Shown here one piece after another: positions 1 through 12,650 of a stretch of 64,000 nucleotides of DNA (positions are counted from its first letter, which is position 1; every line of letters starts with the position of its first letter). The translations under genes and the position numbers were made by a program. The stretch is taken from positions 32,346,049 through 32,410,048 of the forward strand of contig CM034534.1 of the NCBI GenBank assembly GCA_020002185.1. The letters run 5' to 3'. The DNA is from Paraescarpia echinospica. Its lineage: Eukaryota; Annelida; Polychaeta; Sabellida; Siboglinidae. The notes beneath the pieces are model-generated. The model was not told where the DNA came from and ran no database searches. It was given only the letters and a program-made list of their open reading frames with translations.

Positions 1-521
<521 letters not shown>

Positions 522-525
<4 letters not shown>

Positions 526-538
526 GGGATAGGGAGGG
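522..538 (+). other. G-quadruplex motif
   Basis: Four GGG runs are separated by loops of 1, 3 and 1 bases, which fits the canonical G3N1-7 pattern. It sits at the edge of the purine microsatellite. Folding potential is inferred from the pattern alone. Confidence 0.5.
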
Positions 539-2227
539 AGAGAAGAGAGGGCGGGGAGTCAGGGAGGGAATAGAGGGCGGGGATGGAGGGAGAGAAGAGA
601 TGGCGGAGGAGGAAGGGATGGTGAGAAGAGAAGGCGGGGGAGGGATGGAGAGAATAGAGGGCGGAGGATGGTGGGAAAGAGATAAATTTAGCAATAGCCT
701 GTGCGGGCGCCGCAGTGATGTGGCACTGTATTACATTAAGTATGTCGCCAAACAAACTGGATATATACGCTAGAACATGTCTGATAATAGGTATTATTTG
801 GCCGGTGCACACCGCTGGTGTTTGACATAACTTCTGTCGGGAACGTTCGCCTCATTCATGTACGAGATAATACGTCATGTTCGAGATTATACGCTTCTTG
901 TCAAACACTGCCGAGTTGTTCCGAGTTTTTCCTTTGTTCGCACGGTATAATTTAGACATTTAAGATTTTCAACGGCGATATTAAATATATTTATATTGCT
1001 AATGGGCGGCTCCGTTTTTTTGACGCGCAACTAAAGCACAGCATTTCACATTGTAGTCTTGCGTGCTGCTGAATACTGACGGCAAGCGAACATTGACTGT
1101 TCACTGCATTGATTGGCGCCTACACGCAGCCATTCAAGACCTGCATCGAATGATGAGAAATCCCGGAGAAAGACAGGTTAATGAAAAAACAGAGACTGCT
1201 ATTTATACAACACGCCTGCAACGATGGAACAGCGTGATTTATGATGCAATATTTTACCGTTGCTGGGAACAATTGTTGTTTGGCCACCGTTCGCCTCAAC
1301 TACTGATGAAGACGCATGCGATAACCTTGCTGTATCAGGTTGACAAGGAACGTAACACAACATGCAGAAATTGCCTGTCAAAAAGCCGCAGCATCGAAGG
1401 CGACCGACGCCATGCCTTAATGACACACACACGCGGAGACGACGCCGGGCTGAAGGAGACAAACCCGTTCAGAAATACCTATTTCCTCCAGTTCTCTCCT
1501 CAACAAAATATCCCGTGATTATACCTTCTCTTTGTTTCCATCCTTTTTTATGTCGAAATTACCAAAAAGTTTGCGTCTTTCCCATCTTTTCGAGTAGCAC
1601 TGTCCGTCTCTACAGAGGCGCTGCGAAGAAGACAAAATCACACCAAATGATCAAGAACGAAACAGCCGCAAAAGAACACTCACCATGTTGAGCTTTTGCG
1701 AGTCTCCGCTATTCGCTTCCTTGCTTGCCCGTGTCGCGCTGACTTCTCACGCGCTGTTTTGTCACGCGGTCGACTCGTACTCGTTTCGATAGCGACTGGC
1801 GCTGCTTGACCCTCGTCTTCGACTACGCGCACAATACTAACGTAATTACTGTAGTCGCGATACTACCGTGCGTGCTGGCGATCGAGGCGCGTTCCTGCTT
1901 GCTCGCCGTGTATGGACAAGCCTCGCAACGGTAGCTATTGTCTTCCGCCAGTGAGATCACCATAAACATATCGCGTCGAATCAGATCGCCGCAATCAGCT
2001 TCATCATAGCGGAACGAGCCATAGTAGAACCGTTCAATATGGCGAAACCATTTAAGTCGGTGCATTAACACGCAGTAATCCAGCCAACGACACAGAGTAT
2101 ACACTCTAAAGGTTGCATTAGACCCTACTGAAGGTGTTGTTTATACGACTCTGTATTAAGTAGCCTGGTTCAGCTATTACTGGCAAGGTGCGAGCAGCGG
2201 TTGTCGAATGTAAGAGAAATCTAATGA
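539..2227. other. no supported gene
   Basis: The first ~150 bases are still purine-rich; the rest is mixed-composition DNA. Short open frames (1063-1518 plus, 1823-2104 minus) show no recognisable domain or splice context. From about 1690 to 2100 the sequence is richer in CG dinucleotides, which could mark a promoter region, but I see no supporting element. Confidence 0.5.
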
Positions 2228-3227
2228 NNNNNNNNNNNNNNNNNNNNNNNNNNNNNNNNNNNNNNNNNNNNNNNNNNNNNNNNNNNNNNNNNNNNNNNNN
2301 NNNNNNNNNNNNNNNNNNNNNNNNNNNNNNNNNNNNNNNNNNNNNNNNNNNNNNNNNNNNNNNNNNNNNNNNNNNNNNNNNNNNNNNNNNNNNNNNNNNN
2401 NNNNNNNNNNNNNNNNNNNNNNNNNNNNNNNNNNNNNNNNNNNNNNNNNNNNNNNNNNNNNNNNNNNNNNNNNNNNNNNNNNNNNNNNNNNNNNNNNNNN
2501 NNNNNNNNNNNNNNNNNNNNNNNNNNNNNNNNNNNNNNNNNNNNNNNNNNNNNNNNNNNNNNNNNNNNNNNNNNNNNNNNNNNNNNNNNNNNNNNNNNNN
2601 NNNNNNNNNNNNNNNNNNNNNNNNNNNNNNNNNNNNNNNNNNNNNNNNNNNNNNNNNNNNNNNNNNNNNNNNNNNNNNNNNNNNNNNNNNNNNNNNNNNN
2701 NNNNNNNNNNNNNNNNNNNNNNNNNNNNNNNNNNNNNNNNNNNNNNNNNNNNNNNNNNNNNNNNNNNNNNNNNNNNNNNNNNNNNNNNNNNNNNNNNNNN
2801 NNNNNNNNNNNNNNNNNNNNNNNNNNNNNNNNNNNNNNNNNNNNNNNNNNNNNNNNNNNNNNNNNNNNNNNNNNNNNNNNNNNNNNNNNNNNNNNNNNNN
2901 NNNNNNNNNNNNNNNNNNNNNNNNNNNNNNNNNNNNNNNNNNNNNNNNNNNNNNNNNNNNNNNNNNNNNNNNNNNNNNNNNNNNNNNNNNNNNNNNNNNN
3001 NNNNNNNNNNNNNNNNNNNNNNNNNNNNNNNNNNNNNNNNNNNNNNNNNNNNNNNNNNNNNNNNNNNNNNNNNNNNNNNNNNNNNNNNNNNNNNNNNNNN
3101 NNNNNNNNNNNNNNNNNNNNNNNNNNNNNNNNNNNNNNNNNNNNNNNNNNNNNNNNNNNNNNNNNNNNNNNNNNNNNNNNNNNNNNNNNNNNNNNNNNNN
3201 NNNNNNNNNNNNNNNNNNNNNNNNNNN
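2228..3227. other. assembly gap (1000 N)
   Basis: Exactly 1000 consecutive N, the usual placeholder for a scaffold gap of unknown size. Open frames crossing it are meaningless. Confidence 0.99.
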
Positions 3228-5210
3228 GTCATGCAAACTGATTATTATAAGTCATTTTGAACTTCTTTTGATATAGACAGAATATATTGAACATTAGATT
3301 AAAGTTGTATTCTGACAACGTTCATCTTTTAAATACAAATTTCCAGTGAATCGTCATGCCCCATACAATACATAATTTTCATCAACTCCATATAAATTTT
3401 CGTTCACACAACATGTAATTCTAAGATCCAAATTAAAATTACGTATGCATGTCATGTTTATTTTTTGCAAAAGCGTAATTTATCAAATGCCAAAGTGACA
3501 TATACGGTAGCAAGTATACTCAAATAAATAAATATTGACATTATTGTTTAGGTTGTATATACACCTTAAACATGGTTGTGTAACTCAGAATGCAACTTTA
3601 ATCTATGACGAGTAGTTTTTAACATGACTGATAATTAAAATATAACATTTCAAATGGAGCCTGTGACCTTAAGCCAGTGGCGTTTTAAAAATTGAATTAA
3701 TATTTTCATTTGATATTTTAGAATTATTTTATTGTTAATTAAGATAGCCTAAAGTAAATATTAGATAGTCCAATTACTATTTATATGTAATGTATTTACA
3801 TATATTTAAACTGGCTAATGGGTTTATAGTGTCTATTCTGCAACTGTGATTGTATTTATAGCATTACTTGACATGTTCTTTCACATATCTGTATGCATTA
3901 TTTCAATAAAATCTTCTGGTGTTTCTACTCTGCTGTTGTCATAACTCATCATAACTAGTATATCATTATTATGTGTAGAACACATAACACAGGCCTACCC
4001 AGGATTGATATATTTGTGGGTTCCCAAATGGGTATCACAGTAACGCTGGATGTTGCATGCCATCATTCACTGTACACTGCCGTATAGTGTGGGATTTCTT
4101 GGGGGGTTTCTGGGCAACGAGAAAACTCCCCTGGGCACGCACCCGCATAATAACATGAACATGAACAATAATAATAATGACTTCTTTATTTACATACATA
4201 CATATTTTACAAAACTACTATTGCCCACACATATAGGGCCTACATTAAAATAGTTCTGTATGTCCTTGCCAATACTTATGCTTTTCGTGTAATTATGATA
4301 CCATAGTTTTATTCCGTTGATATTTTGTTGGCAATTATGTGCATGTATATGCTGTAATTTGACTACAATGCTTTGAGCAATTGCTTTTACAAATTACTAT
4401 GGCTATAGGTGTACTAAAAGTATATTTTATTTATAATAATATGCTTTATTCGCAGACTCCACACAACATACAAATGCATTATTGTGTTCTATAGTTGTGA
4501 TATTGGCGATAGTTACATATGGCCAGTAAGTAAAATATTGCTGCTACATGAACCATCAATAAAAATATAATTTAGAACTACAACTGGCAAGTAAATCTAT
4601 ATGTCAAAAGTTCTAATACCAGGAACACAATAAGCAGATTACTGTAAATAAACATTTCAGTAGCACTATAATATCTGTCAAATCCTAACACCATTTGGAA
4701 CATATTGTTGTAAGAGACACATTTTCTAATAGCATATATTTATGAAAACTCCATCATAAAATAGTAAACAAAGTTTTGTTTATATCATTTGAACACATAA
4801 ATGTTCTTATGATCATGTTGGGTCGTGCAAATGACTGGCGGCATTACCTAGATAATTATAGTATATATTCAATGTATATGTTAGTAGACCTATTTTAGTA
4901 AGCAGTTCGATAAGTAATGAATCCGAGACAAAGGGAGAACTGAAACGCAGCACGGTCGGGAATGTGCTCGGACCGGCTATAACACCGATGATCACAGTTC
5001 CGATGCGCCGTGTCCGAGCACCACAACATGCAAACGTATGTGTGTTGAGTGCTCGAACCTTTATCATTGACATACGCGGTTCCGATGCTCGGTTTGCTGC
5101 TCCGCGACCGTGCACTGGAAAGAATCCACAATAGGCGCATGCGCGTTCAGTGCTCAGACATTTATCACTGGCACACATGGTTCCGATGCTCGGCTACGTA
5201 ACAATGTCCT
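3228..5210. other. AT-rich DNA without a gene
   Basis: No supported coding region. From about 4900 the composition shifts to CG-rich, and a segment of about 50 bp is present twice (about 5041-5093 and 5146-5195), both ending in TTCCGATGCTCGG. Confidence 0.5.
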
Positions 5211-5339
5211 ATTATTAAACTTTAAAGATAATAATAGTGTGGAGTCTCCAATCACACAGTGATTTGTTTTGTATTTTGTTGACATTATGTAAATTGTTAT
5301 TGTAAAATTTGTATCTTAGTATTTGTTTTCATATTTTGT

Positions 5340-5590
5340 AGTTCTAGTTGTCTCCAGCGCTTGGCAATGTTCTATTAACTGACTAGTCTGTATTATTGTG
5401 GTTACAATGTAATGGTCTTATGAGGTCTCATTCTTTATATGCTGGCACTGAGGGTGGTCACTACCAGGGTGCTTGTCGTCCTCAGTGGTTACCGAGTCAC
5501 GAGGGATACACAGTCCCCAATTTTGAGAGCCAGATTTTTACACCAAATATCATGCCTGCTCGGTGCAATTTGTTTCTGCTGTTGGGATAA
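5340..5590 (-). mobile_element. SINE remnant lacking its tRNA head
   Basis: Reverse complement of the SINE at 14225-14565. The 3' body (ACTAGTCAGTTAATAGAACA-type tail, GTCCTCAGTGGTT segment, CCCAATTTTGAGAGCC segment) is present, but the tRNA-like promoter region and an internal stretch of roughly 70 bases are missing. Confidence 0.6.
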
Positions 5591-5827
5591 ATAAAATGCA
5601 TCCATACCATACCTAAAGATGGGAGGGTGTGTTTCTATATTTAATAAAAGCCAGCACAAACCCTTGGAGTAACATACACTATCGAAAGGGATGCGGGGGT
5701 ACCAGCCCAGCCTGATCACAGTGCTTTCTTCTATATCATGAGCAGTCTTACTCCAAAGCCACTATACTTGATCTTAGTCACATATTGAACATAAGTTGGG
5801 CTAATGTCATTGTTTTTCATTTTACAG

Positions 5828-5994
5828 GTTAATGAAGAGGAGCTCTGCATGAAACTGCCGCAGAATAACATGTATAGGGACGTACATGGTGGTATGCACC
5901 AACTACCCAAATTTACACTGGGGAGTCTAGAGGAATACTTATCCCAGTACGGAAAGAAGCTGGAGGAAAAGAGCAAGTCTCTATACAAAGAAAG
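5828..5994 (+). pseudogene. orphan duplicated SAP-like exon
   Basis: A 167-nt open exon lies between a good acceptor (TTTTACAG, 5820-5827) and a consensus donor (GTGAGT, 5995-6000). It is nearly identical to the minus-strand exon at 13809-13975. The 55 codons end with a stretch resembling a SAP helix-turn-helix: SLEEYLSQYGKKLEEKSK. SAP modules usually bind nucleic acid, but the match here is by eye. No SWIM or other exon of the family follows on this strand before unrelated DNA begins at 6866, so this copy looks like an exon stranded by segmental inverted duplication. Compared with the other copy it has Cys in place of Ser early in the exon and a stronger donor. Splicing into an unseen gene cannot be excluded. 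Confidence 0.55.
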
Positions 5995-6149
5995 GTGAGT
6001 TATCTTAACATTAAACTAAAAGGACTGTAGGATTAAAGGTAAATGCGAACAACCACATGAGCTTAGTAGTTTGTACGTCCCTGGCAAATATGATACTGCC
6101 TTGATGAAATAATAGTTTTCTTTGTCAATGGATACCAGCAGGCTTATTT

Positions 6150-6340
6150 GTAAGAGGTTTGGCAAATTTATATGTGTTAAATGTAAGAACAAACATTCAA
6201 AACCTAACAATAAATTATTCAGGACCAGTATTCTGGAATACCCTGCCTCATAAACTTAGAATACTCCTGACCATTAACCAGTTTAAAAGAAACCTAACAG
6301 CTCCTTACTCGTGAATTATTATTGATATTACATTATATAT
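6150..6340 (+). mobile_element. LINE 3'-end fragment
   Basis: One frame reads ...INYSGPVFWNTLPHKLR..., the C-terminal 'GP.FWN.LP' motif followed by an FKRNL-type segment typical of CR1/Jockey-like LINE polymerases. The coding part ends near 6310 and runs into AT-rich DNA. The same fragment is present in inverted orientation at about 13490-13680, so insertion preceded the duplication. Confidence 0.55.
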
Positions 6341-6663
6341 GTGTCTGGGTAAATATATATAGGTGAAGCACAATACTGGGCCAAAAAAGAGGACTGGACA
6401 ACAAAAACAAAAAGTCTTAGATGGTAACCAAGATACATCTACACCTAAAATTAAAGAAGATAAGATATCTTTACTCACTGTTATGTGGCGCAATACCAAG
6501 TGAAGTTCACGATGTAAGTTTCATGGTGTCTTTTAACAAAAATATGAGAATGTGAAACACTTCAGAAATAAAAATTTGCTTGACTGATGTATGCTAGTAC
6601 CTCATCAGAATCCAACCAAGACTTTTAAAATGTTAAGAATGATCAGAGCACTCTGGACGTGAA

Positions 6664-6865
6664 ATGGTGGACACTGTAACTTACGTTATCCACCACATTG
6701 TCCACAACCACACTTTTTTCAAACAATAATAAACAAGCAAGATGCATTTTTTGTGTCTCTTCTTTCTTCATGGGCCTAAGATACAGCACAAATGTTATCA
6801 ACAGGAACTGTCCACAAAGAAGCTTGTTGTGGAGTAAATAATAGCGTAAGTTACAGGACACCAAT
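6664..6865. mobile_element. MITE-like palindromic element
   Basis: About 200 bp with imperfect terminal inverted repeats. The left end reads GGACACTGTAACTTACG and the right end, on the opposite strand, reads GGTGTCCTGTAACTTACGC. It has no coding capacity. A second copy at 12973-13178 forms the inner end of the other inverted arm. Family not recognised. Confidence 0.45.
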
Positions 6866-8694
6866 ATTTTAATGTGCACATTTAAATATACATTTGTTTT
6901 CATACACATTTTAATAATAACATCTTGGACATGAAAAACTAGGTTGACTTCTGCACTTGTATATTATACCCAGTGTATCAACAAAGACATATTAATACAC
7001 CTTTAAAAAGTATTTAGCATATGGCGATGACCCTAAAATAAATGATTAATTCTTGAAGAAGGTAGACATACATATTATGAACCTTTGAATACTTGACGAG
7101 GAAAATACACTGTTAGAAAATACACCTCATTTTATCATTTCCAACATTCACCTTGACCACTAAACCTCGGGCTTAAAATGTCAAACAACATGAATATGTG
7201 TAGTAGTTACACATGGCGGACAGTTACGTGAATTTATATACTGAAAAAAATAAAATAAAATAAAATGCACTTTACTGATTAGCAGAATTAAAATCAGTCT
7301 CTAATATTGACTAAGATCAAGCGTCACTGTAATGAAATTGAACAATTTAAAATTGCTGTAATGACAATGAACACATAGTAAAGAAAAATAGTTAAAATTT
7401 TTCACCGTTTTGAAAAATAGCATAATCCACTAATGTCTGCATGCTGTATCAACCCACCCCCTTTCTCCACCCGGTAAACACTGACTGTTCCTAAGAAGTA
7501 AGATATCAACATGTATAGATGCAGCTGTAGTAGAACATTTCTTGCTGCCTTTTTTCTTGTGAAATGATGCAGATCATACATGAAACATGATTTATATTTA
7601 CTGATTATGACAATGAACAACTCCATAATGATTTCCTCCCAACACTATTATGATGCCTGTTTTTGTTTACTGAATATATGCTTTTCTTTACAGGAGATTG
7701 AACTAGTGTGCTTAGTACTACTAGCTCTCCAAGTTAATATGGCATACTGGGCAGTTGTATGTCCAGGATCTCGGACAAGATTCTACAGCCATGCAATATG
7801 CTGCATATTAACAGTTTGTCATGTGAATGTCCACCGAGTGATCCCAATTGTGTCGTGAGTTGCATCCGTGACAGATTCCCAGTGCCAAGGGGTTACACTG
7901 GCTTCCAGATCAGTCAGTTAGCTTGACTGACTGGAAACCAATGTAGAATGCAGGTTGCTCGACATAAGAATGAAGTGACGCCTGATTAGCTCTGCAATTG
8001 GTGATGGAATGGTGGGTGCCAGAGTCTGGCAGTTATGGCATGAGTCTTCGGGCAACAACTTTCAACGCTGTGAGAGAGGTTCAGTGTCGAGCATTCTTCG
8101 GTGAACTACATCGTTATCTTTGATAGTACTGCATACCAGCTTCCTGACTTTTTGCTGTACATCTGCATCTACCTATACCGGAGAAAAAGTGACAATTAGC
8201 ATTGCTCTGACATGTATGATATTTTTATACGTGACGACACATTTATCAAAAATCAATAATACAAAGTATTTGTATTAAATTCAACTATAACTTTTACCAG
8301 TGTCCATGAAAAAATATATGAATTATCCAGCATTGTTAAAGTGGTAGGGTTTCATTGTCTTTGTGTTGCTGATAGTCAGTGGCAGCCAGCTGAGTTCTTG
8401 CAACATACACCAGGCACTTGTTATGTACAACACAAGTTTGTGATGAAGTAATGGTATTGAAAGCCTTTTTACATTTTTCAGCAACAGTCTGTTGATACAC
8501 TGACAGCAGCATTTTACTTGTTTAAATTATCTATGAATCATGAGGACTGTTATATATTTTTCATGCCATGTATCATCTTTCTAAATTATTCTTTTTTATC
8601 ACTGTTTTATATTTTCACAAATAATTTACATTACATTTTCATTTCTCATGATAATTAAACAACACTTGAGTAAGGTTAGTTTTGATATTGTATA
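6866..8694. other. AT-rich DNA without a supported gene
   Basis: An open stretch at 7694-7853 has an acceptor-like TTTACAG and a downstream GTGAGT, but its translation is Cys/Val-rich without a recognisable domain. Nothing else stands out. Confidence 0.4.
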
Positions 8695-8935
8695 CTATCC
8701 AGTCCTCAGGATTGCTCAGAGCACTTTACTGGCTCCCTGGCAGACCTGTTAAATCGAAAACACCAATTTGACTTGGGAAGCATTAAGCTGAAATTAATAT
8801 GCGAAGACTATCCACCACTGTCTGTAGCAGGTACTCTTCATACAGCTGAGTAAACTGGAGCAATGTAGCATGTAGTGATTGTATATGTAATTCTCAGTCA
8901 CATAGGGATGACCCTGTCTAGTCTAGTCACTATTT
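8695..8935 (-). mobile_element. SINE remnant, same family as 11625-11915
   Basis: On the minus strand the tail matches the element at 11625-11915, including CAGT(A)AAGTGCTCTGAGCAATCCTGAGGACTGG and a GAGTACCTG-like segment. The tRNA-derived head is too diverged to recognise. Confidence 0.55.
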
Positions 8936-9904
8936 TAAGTTCAACTAAACATCTTTCTAAGTAATTTTTTCTCATTGGTTTACATTTTATGGGTATTAAA
9001 AATTGTTGTTAAATACACATCATTGTTTAGTCACTAATTTTGTGAGTTGTAAACATATAAGGCATGTATAAACTACAACTAGCATTTGATATCACATGTA
9101 CTAACTAGTGTTGTTTTTTTGCAACAAAGAATCATGATAAAAGTAACTGTTTGTTTTTTATATGTACCTGACATTTTTTCAACCTCTTCCTAATTTTTGT
9201 TTCTATTGTTGCTTTGCATATTATGTGCATGTGATGTGTATGTGATATTAAAAATTATTACATTATACACATCAAGTGCAGTGATTGTACCTGTAGTTGT
9301 ATTGTGCTTTTCATAATTTTGTAGTCAATCTTATCAAATAGTTTCAATAAAATGTTTGTACTTTACATTGTCTTTACTTCAATTCGCATGCATTTCTAAC
9401 AACAATATGCAATTTAACGAGGACATCACATTACTGCAAAATCCTCATGCAGACAAACAAAACTATCACATACAGTTGTGGATCCACAAATTGAGCCTGG
9501 CCGAACCAAATGGTGTAGTCGTCTAAATTTTGGCGCTACTGAGCCGCCATAACTATAACTTCAGCCGCTTGGCTGGAGTGGTGATATCGGAAGACGGGGG
9601 GTGGGGTGGGGTGCTAATGAAACATACTTGCACTGTATATACGAATTTATGTTTGCAACAGAAATATTCCAAATTAAATCAATAGACCATTAAGTTCAAA
9701 AATTTAACTGCAAATTAAATGTAGAATGTAATTGAAAGTTTCACAAAAGCCTTATCAACCAAAGATGGTGTAACTACCCTAAGATTGGTCAGAATAAAAC
9801 ATAATTGTTAAACCCAATCACATATGTTTGCATATCTTCCAATTATTATGCTATGATTTCTATATATATATAACGTTTGCATAGCAGCATCAATTAATAC
9901 TTAC
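8936..9904. other. no gene seen
   Basis: AT-rich DNA with AATAAA at about 9346 but no coding sequence that would use it. A short G-rich run lies near 9590-9610. Confidence 0.4.
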
Positions 9905-10063
9905 GTTTGTTCTAACTGTCCTGAGCTGCATCCAGCCTCAGGAAATGACTGGACACCTGAGCTGCCTTTGCTACGAACACTGATGCTCGATAGAGCCAAC
10001 ACAAATCTTGTCATATGTGACGGCTGCAGTGGTGTTGAGGTAGTTCGCGCCTTTGTGTTGAAG
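9905..10063 (-). CDS. possible exon, Ser/Thr-rich
   Basis: On the minus strand a 159-nt open stretch lies between CGACAG and a consensus donor GTAAGT (complement of 9899-9904). The translation is rich in Ser, Thr and Gln without a domain. It lies downstream of, and on the same strand as, the SWIM gene exons, so it could be a further exon of that gene. Support is splice-site quality and an open frame only. Confidence 0.25.
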
Positions 10064-11624
10064 CTGTCGAACAAAGTCATATATATATATAATATATATG
10101 TGTGTGGTATGTAACTTGTAAACTTTTTAATTTCATTAACAGGTAAACATATGTTGCCCAAAGGTCATTTGCCCAGCACTCACGAGTGAAAAAGTCATTT
10201 GCCCAGTTGTGAAACAATTACAATGATATGAGAGTGGCAAAGTTATTATTGTATATATATTGTAAAAGTGTAGTACATAACAAACAACTAGACAATTTAC
10301 AAGTGTCAACTTATTAACTAAATACAGGTAGAACACAGATGGGCTGGAAAGAAGGTTACAGGAAATAAAGTCAAAACTAATTTTATTCAAAAAATATAAA
10401 ATAAATAAAAAGTTTTGCAATTTTTCACTGATAGTTCAACAAAACAAAGTTTTTGAATTCAATAGTAAACCATGCAAAATACCCAATGCCTTAGTTGTGG
10501 TCTCAATGTGTCATTCATCTAACACTGCTAATTAATGAGGAGGACATTTGGCTGGCAGTGGGTGAACCCCTGGCAGTATCCACAAAGTTCTACTGTTTAC
10601 TCAGAGGGTGGATTACCACCTATTATTGTTCAATGATCAATATCCCCGTTGTTCTTTAGCTGGACTGCAAGGTGCCACTGGAAGCTGGCTACACTTGTCT
10701 AAAGGCTGGCTGAGTCACTGTAAGTCTTTAGAAGAAGATTCCAGCAGTTAGTCGTGTCTCTTATGAGAGCAACAAAGGCATTATATTATGGATTTCCTGG
10801 CTTGATTTAACAAACAAAAATTATTATGGCCTTTCAACTACTTGCAACTGTGGTTATTAACTAGAGGTTTCTGACTGGGAAAGTATGTTCCTTGAAGCGA
10901 AGCCTCTGTGGCTTCAGTGTCATCAACGTGCAAACAATTTGTAAACTGTCCTGTCAGAAACGTAGCTGCCAACCCTGACTGTATTTAAATTGAATCGCGC
11001 AAAGTGAGATGAAGTGAATTAATTAAATGAAACGGAAAACAACATTTACAACATTTTTCTACAAAAGGTATGAATGTAGAAGTATAAATTACCAAATGCA
11101 TGTTATTAATAAATTGAAAGACCAAAATAAAAAACAACTAAAAACAGAACTTCTATAATTTACATGTACAAGAGGATTTGTAACTTAACAAAACATGGGC
11201 TGCAATTCTTTGTATTGTAACAGTAATTCTCTGCTCTCTAAAATAAATCAGTCGCAAGCTATCGATACATGTTATGTTTATTAATTTCAACAAAACGAAG
11301 TAGCACAAGTGCACCAATGAACTAGGATATTATAGTGGATACTTGATAGCTTTGATTTTTGGGAAATTAGTCAGAAAAGCGAGGAGCATAAAAATCGAAC
11401 TGATATTGCAGCTTTAAAAAAGATATATAGTTGTATTATCACCAGTTAGTCCGATATTAATTGCAATACAACAAACCCCCTCTTTGTTTCAAGTTTTAAT
11501 TTTGTTTTATTTTAGTTTCAAATGAAATGCTCAGAGCTGCATTGCACAATGGTTTGTAAGTTGGACTCTGTGCTGTGATGATGTAATGTTTATAAAAAGT
11601 AATCTCTTATATAATAACGCAGTA
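10064..11624. other. AT-rich DNA without a gene
   Basis: A TA dinucleotide run lies at about 10080-10100. GTCATTTGCCCAG occurs twice within 10160-10205. No supported coding region. Confidence 0.45.
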
Positions 11625-11915
11625 TCCAGTCCTGATGACTGCTCAAAGCACTTTACTCCCTAGCAGACTTGTTTGATCGAGCACCATCTCAACTTCTCTG
11701 GGAAGCTTTCAGACATGCCGCAATTAATGCACAAAGGCTATTTGTACACAAATATCCACCGCTGTCTATAGCCAGGTACTCATTCATACGGCTGAGTGAA
11801 CTGGAGCAACGTAGAGTGAACGAACTTGCCCAAGGTTCAACACAGCAGCACTGAATTCGAACCCGGGTTCTCTTGATTGAGAGTCCAACGTTCTAGTCAC
11901 TGAGCCAATGCACTC
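11625..11915 (-). mobile_element. tRNA-derived SINE
   Basis: Read on the minus strand it begins with a tRNA-like head, with an A-box-like TGGCTCAGTGACTAG and B box GGTTCGAATTC (complement around 11855-11866). The body contains CCTTGGGCAAG, a TGCTCCAGTTCACTCAG segment and GAGTACCTGGC, and ends TAAAGTGCTTTGAGCAGTC. This arrangement is widespread in SINEs of aquatic invertebrates. It is about 290 bp long, with a relative at 8695-8935. Confidence 0.75.
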
Positions 11916-12008
11916 TATTGTAACCGTATGCATTGTTTCAATGGAGCACATTGTGTAAATACAGATGCATGTATGTATATTGAATTGAAAAGCATGGAAA
12001 TAACTAAC

Positions 12009-12125
12009 CATTTCATCTTTCAAGTACTGATCTTGTGGAGTTAACTTCAAGTAGTTGTGGTCGTTGGCAAGGGCATGTGGATTGGCAGGAGGGAACAGCT
12101 GCATCACTGGCATTGGTTGACTTTC
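12009..12125 (-). CDS. putative exon of SWIM-family gene, downstream part
   Basis: The open stretch follows TTTCAG (complement of 12126-12131) and ends before a GTTAGT donor (complement of 12003-12008). The translation contains MPVMQLFPPANPHA and LKLTPQDQYLKDEM. A hydrophobic/proline 'QLFPPA' segment after the SWIM region is a feature I associate with long uncharacterised SWIM-domain proteins of marine invertebrates; that link is from memory of the family, not a search. Confidence 0.45.
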
Positions 12126-12289
12126 CTGAAATATGTATATGTAGAGATATAAGCAACATTGTATTATTTGTTTTATACATAAAGCCAGAGACTGCATTAA
12201 TGCCCATGTTTTGACAAGTAACTATTTTTCAATTGGTCTGTAAAAGGAATACAAGCTGTATAAGATTTGTTTCGTCAAATAGAGTGAAC

Positions 12290-12423
12290 CTGTCTGGAGT
12301 AGTCGTTGTTCTGCAGTTGCTCTGATCAAGGTCCGCATTGTCCTTCCCACGAATTGCATGTAATCTGCTGGACTTGATAGGAGTTCCTTTAAAAGGTATA
12401 GCATGATGGAACGTCTGGAGGAC
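12290..12423 (-). CDS. putative exon of SWIM-family gene, post-SWIM LQTFHH motif
   Basis: It begins after CCTGCAG (complement of 12424-12430). One frame gives LQTFHHAIPFKGTPIKSSRL, which resembles the 'LQtwH.P...K..P....' block that follows the SWIM zinc finger in related metazoan proteins. That frame differs by one base from the phase left by the donor of the preceding SWIM exon, which adds to the signs of decay. The 3' limit is uncertain; a GTTCAC donor near 12289 is possible. Confidence 0.45.
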
Positions 12424-12650
12424 CTGCAGGTCACGTCAAAGTGTACATTTATGAATTTTATATGCATTTTAACCCTTTCATTTATTTATTGTTGCTGATA
12501 AGTTGACAAGAGCGTGTCACATTCTTGAAACTACCCAGCTTATTTGTATAAAATTGGGATAAACTAAATGCCACTTTTTTGTGCATTGACAGTTGCCCCA
12601 ATATTTGTACATTGAATGCAGAAAATAACTGTTTTTTTTAAACGTCTTAC

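Larger units (their letters stand above)
5211..6865 (+). repeat. left arm of large inverted duplication
   Basis: This segment is repeated in reverse complement at 12973-14692. Shared landmarks in order are a SINE tail, a TAATAAAATGCATCC-like block, the 167-nt SAP-like exon, a LINE 3' fragment and a palindromic MITE-like element. The two arms differ by scattered substitutions and small indels. The left arm lacks the tRNA-like head and part of the body of the SINE that the right arm keeps. Homology stops at the outer end of the MITE-like element, so the SWIM exons just beyond the right arm were not carried along. Confidence 0.85.

Noticed and set aside
1823..2104. 93-codon open frame in a CG-richer stretch
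   Set aside because: No domain, no splice context and an adjacent assembly gap; not supportable.
2118..3276. Open frames across the N run
   Set aside because: They consist of unknown bases.
7580..7858. Exon-like open stretch with acceptor and GTGAGT
   Set aside because: The translation has no recognisable domain and low-quality composition; one pair of splice-like sites is expected by chance in this much DNA.
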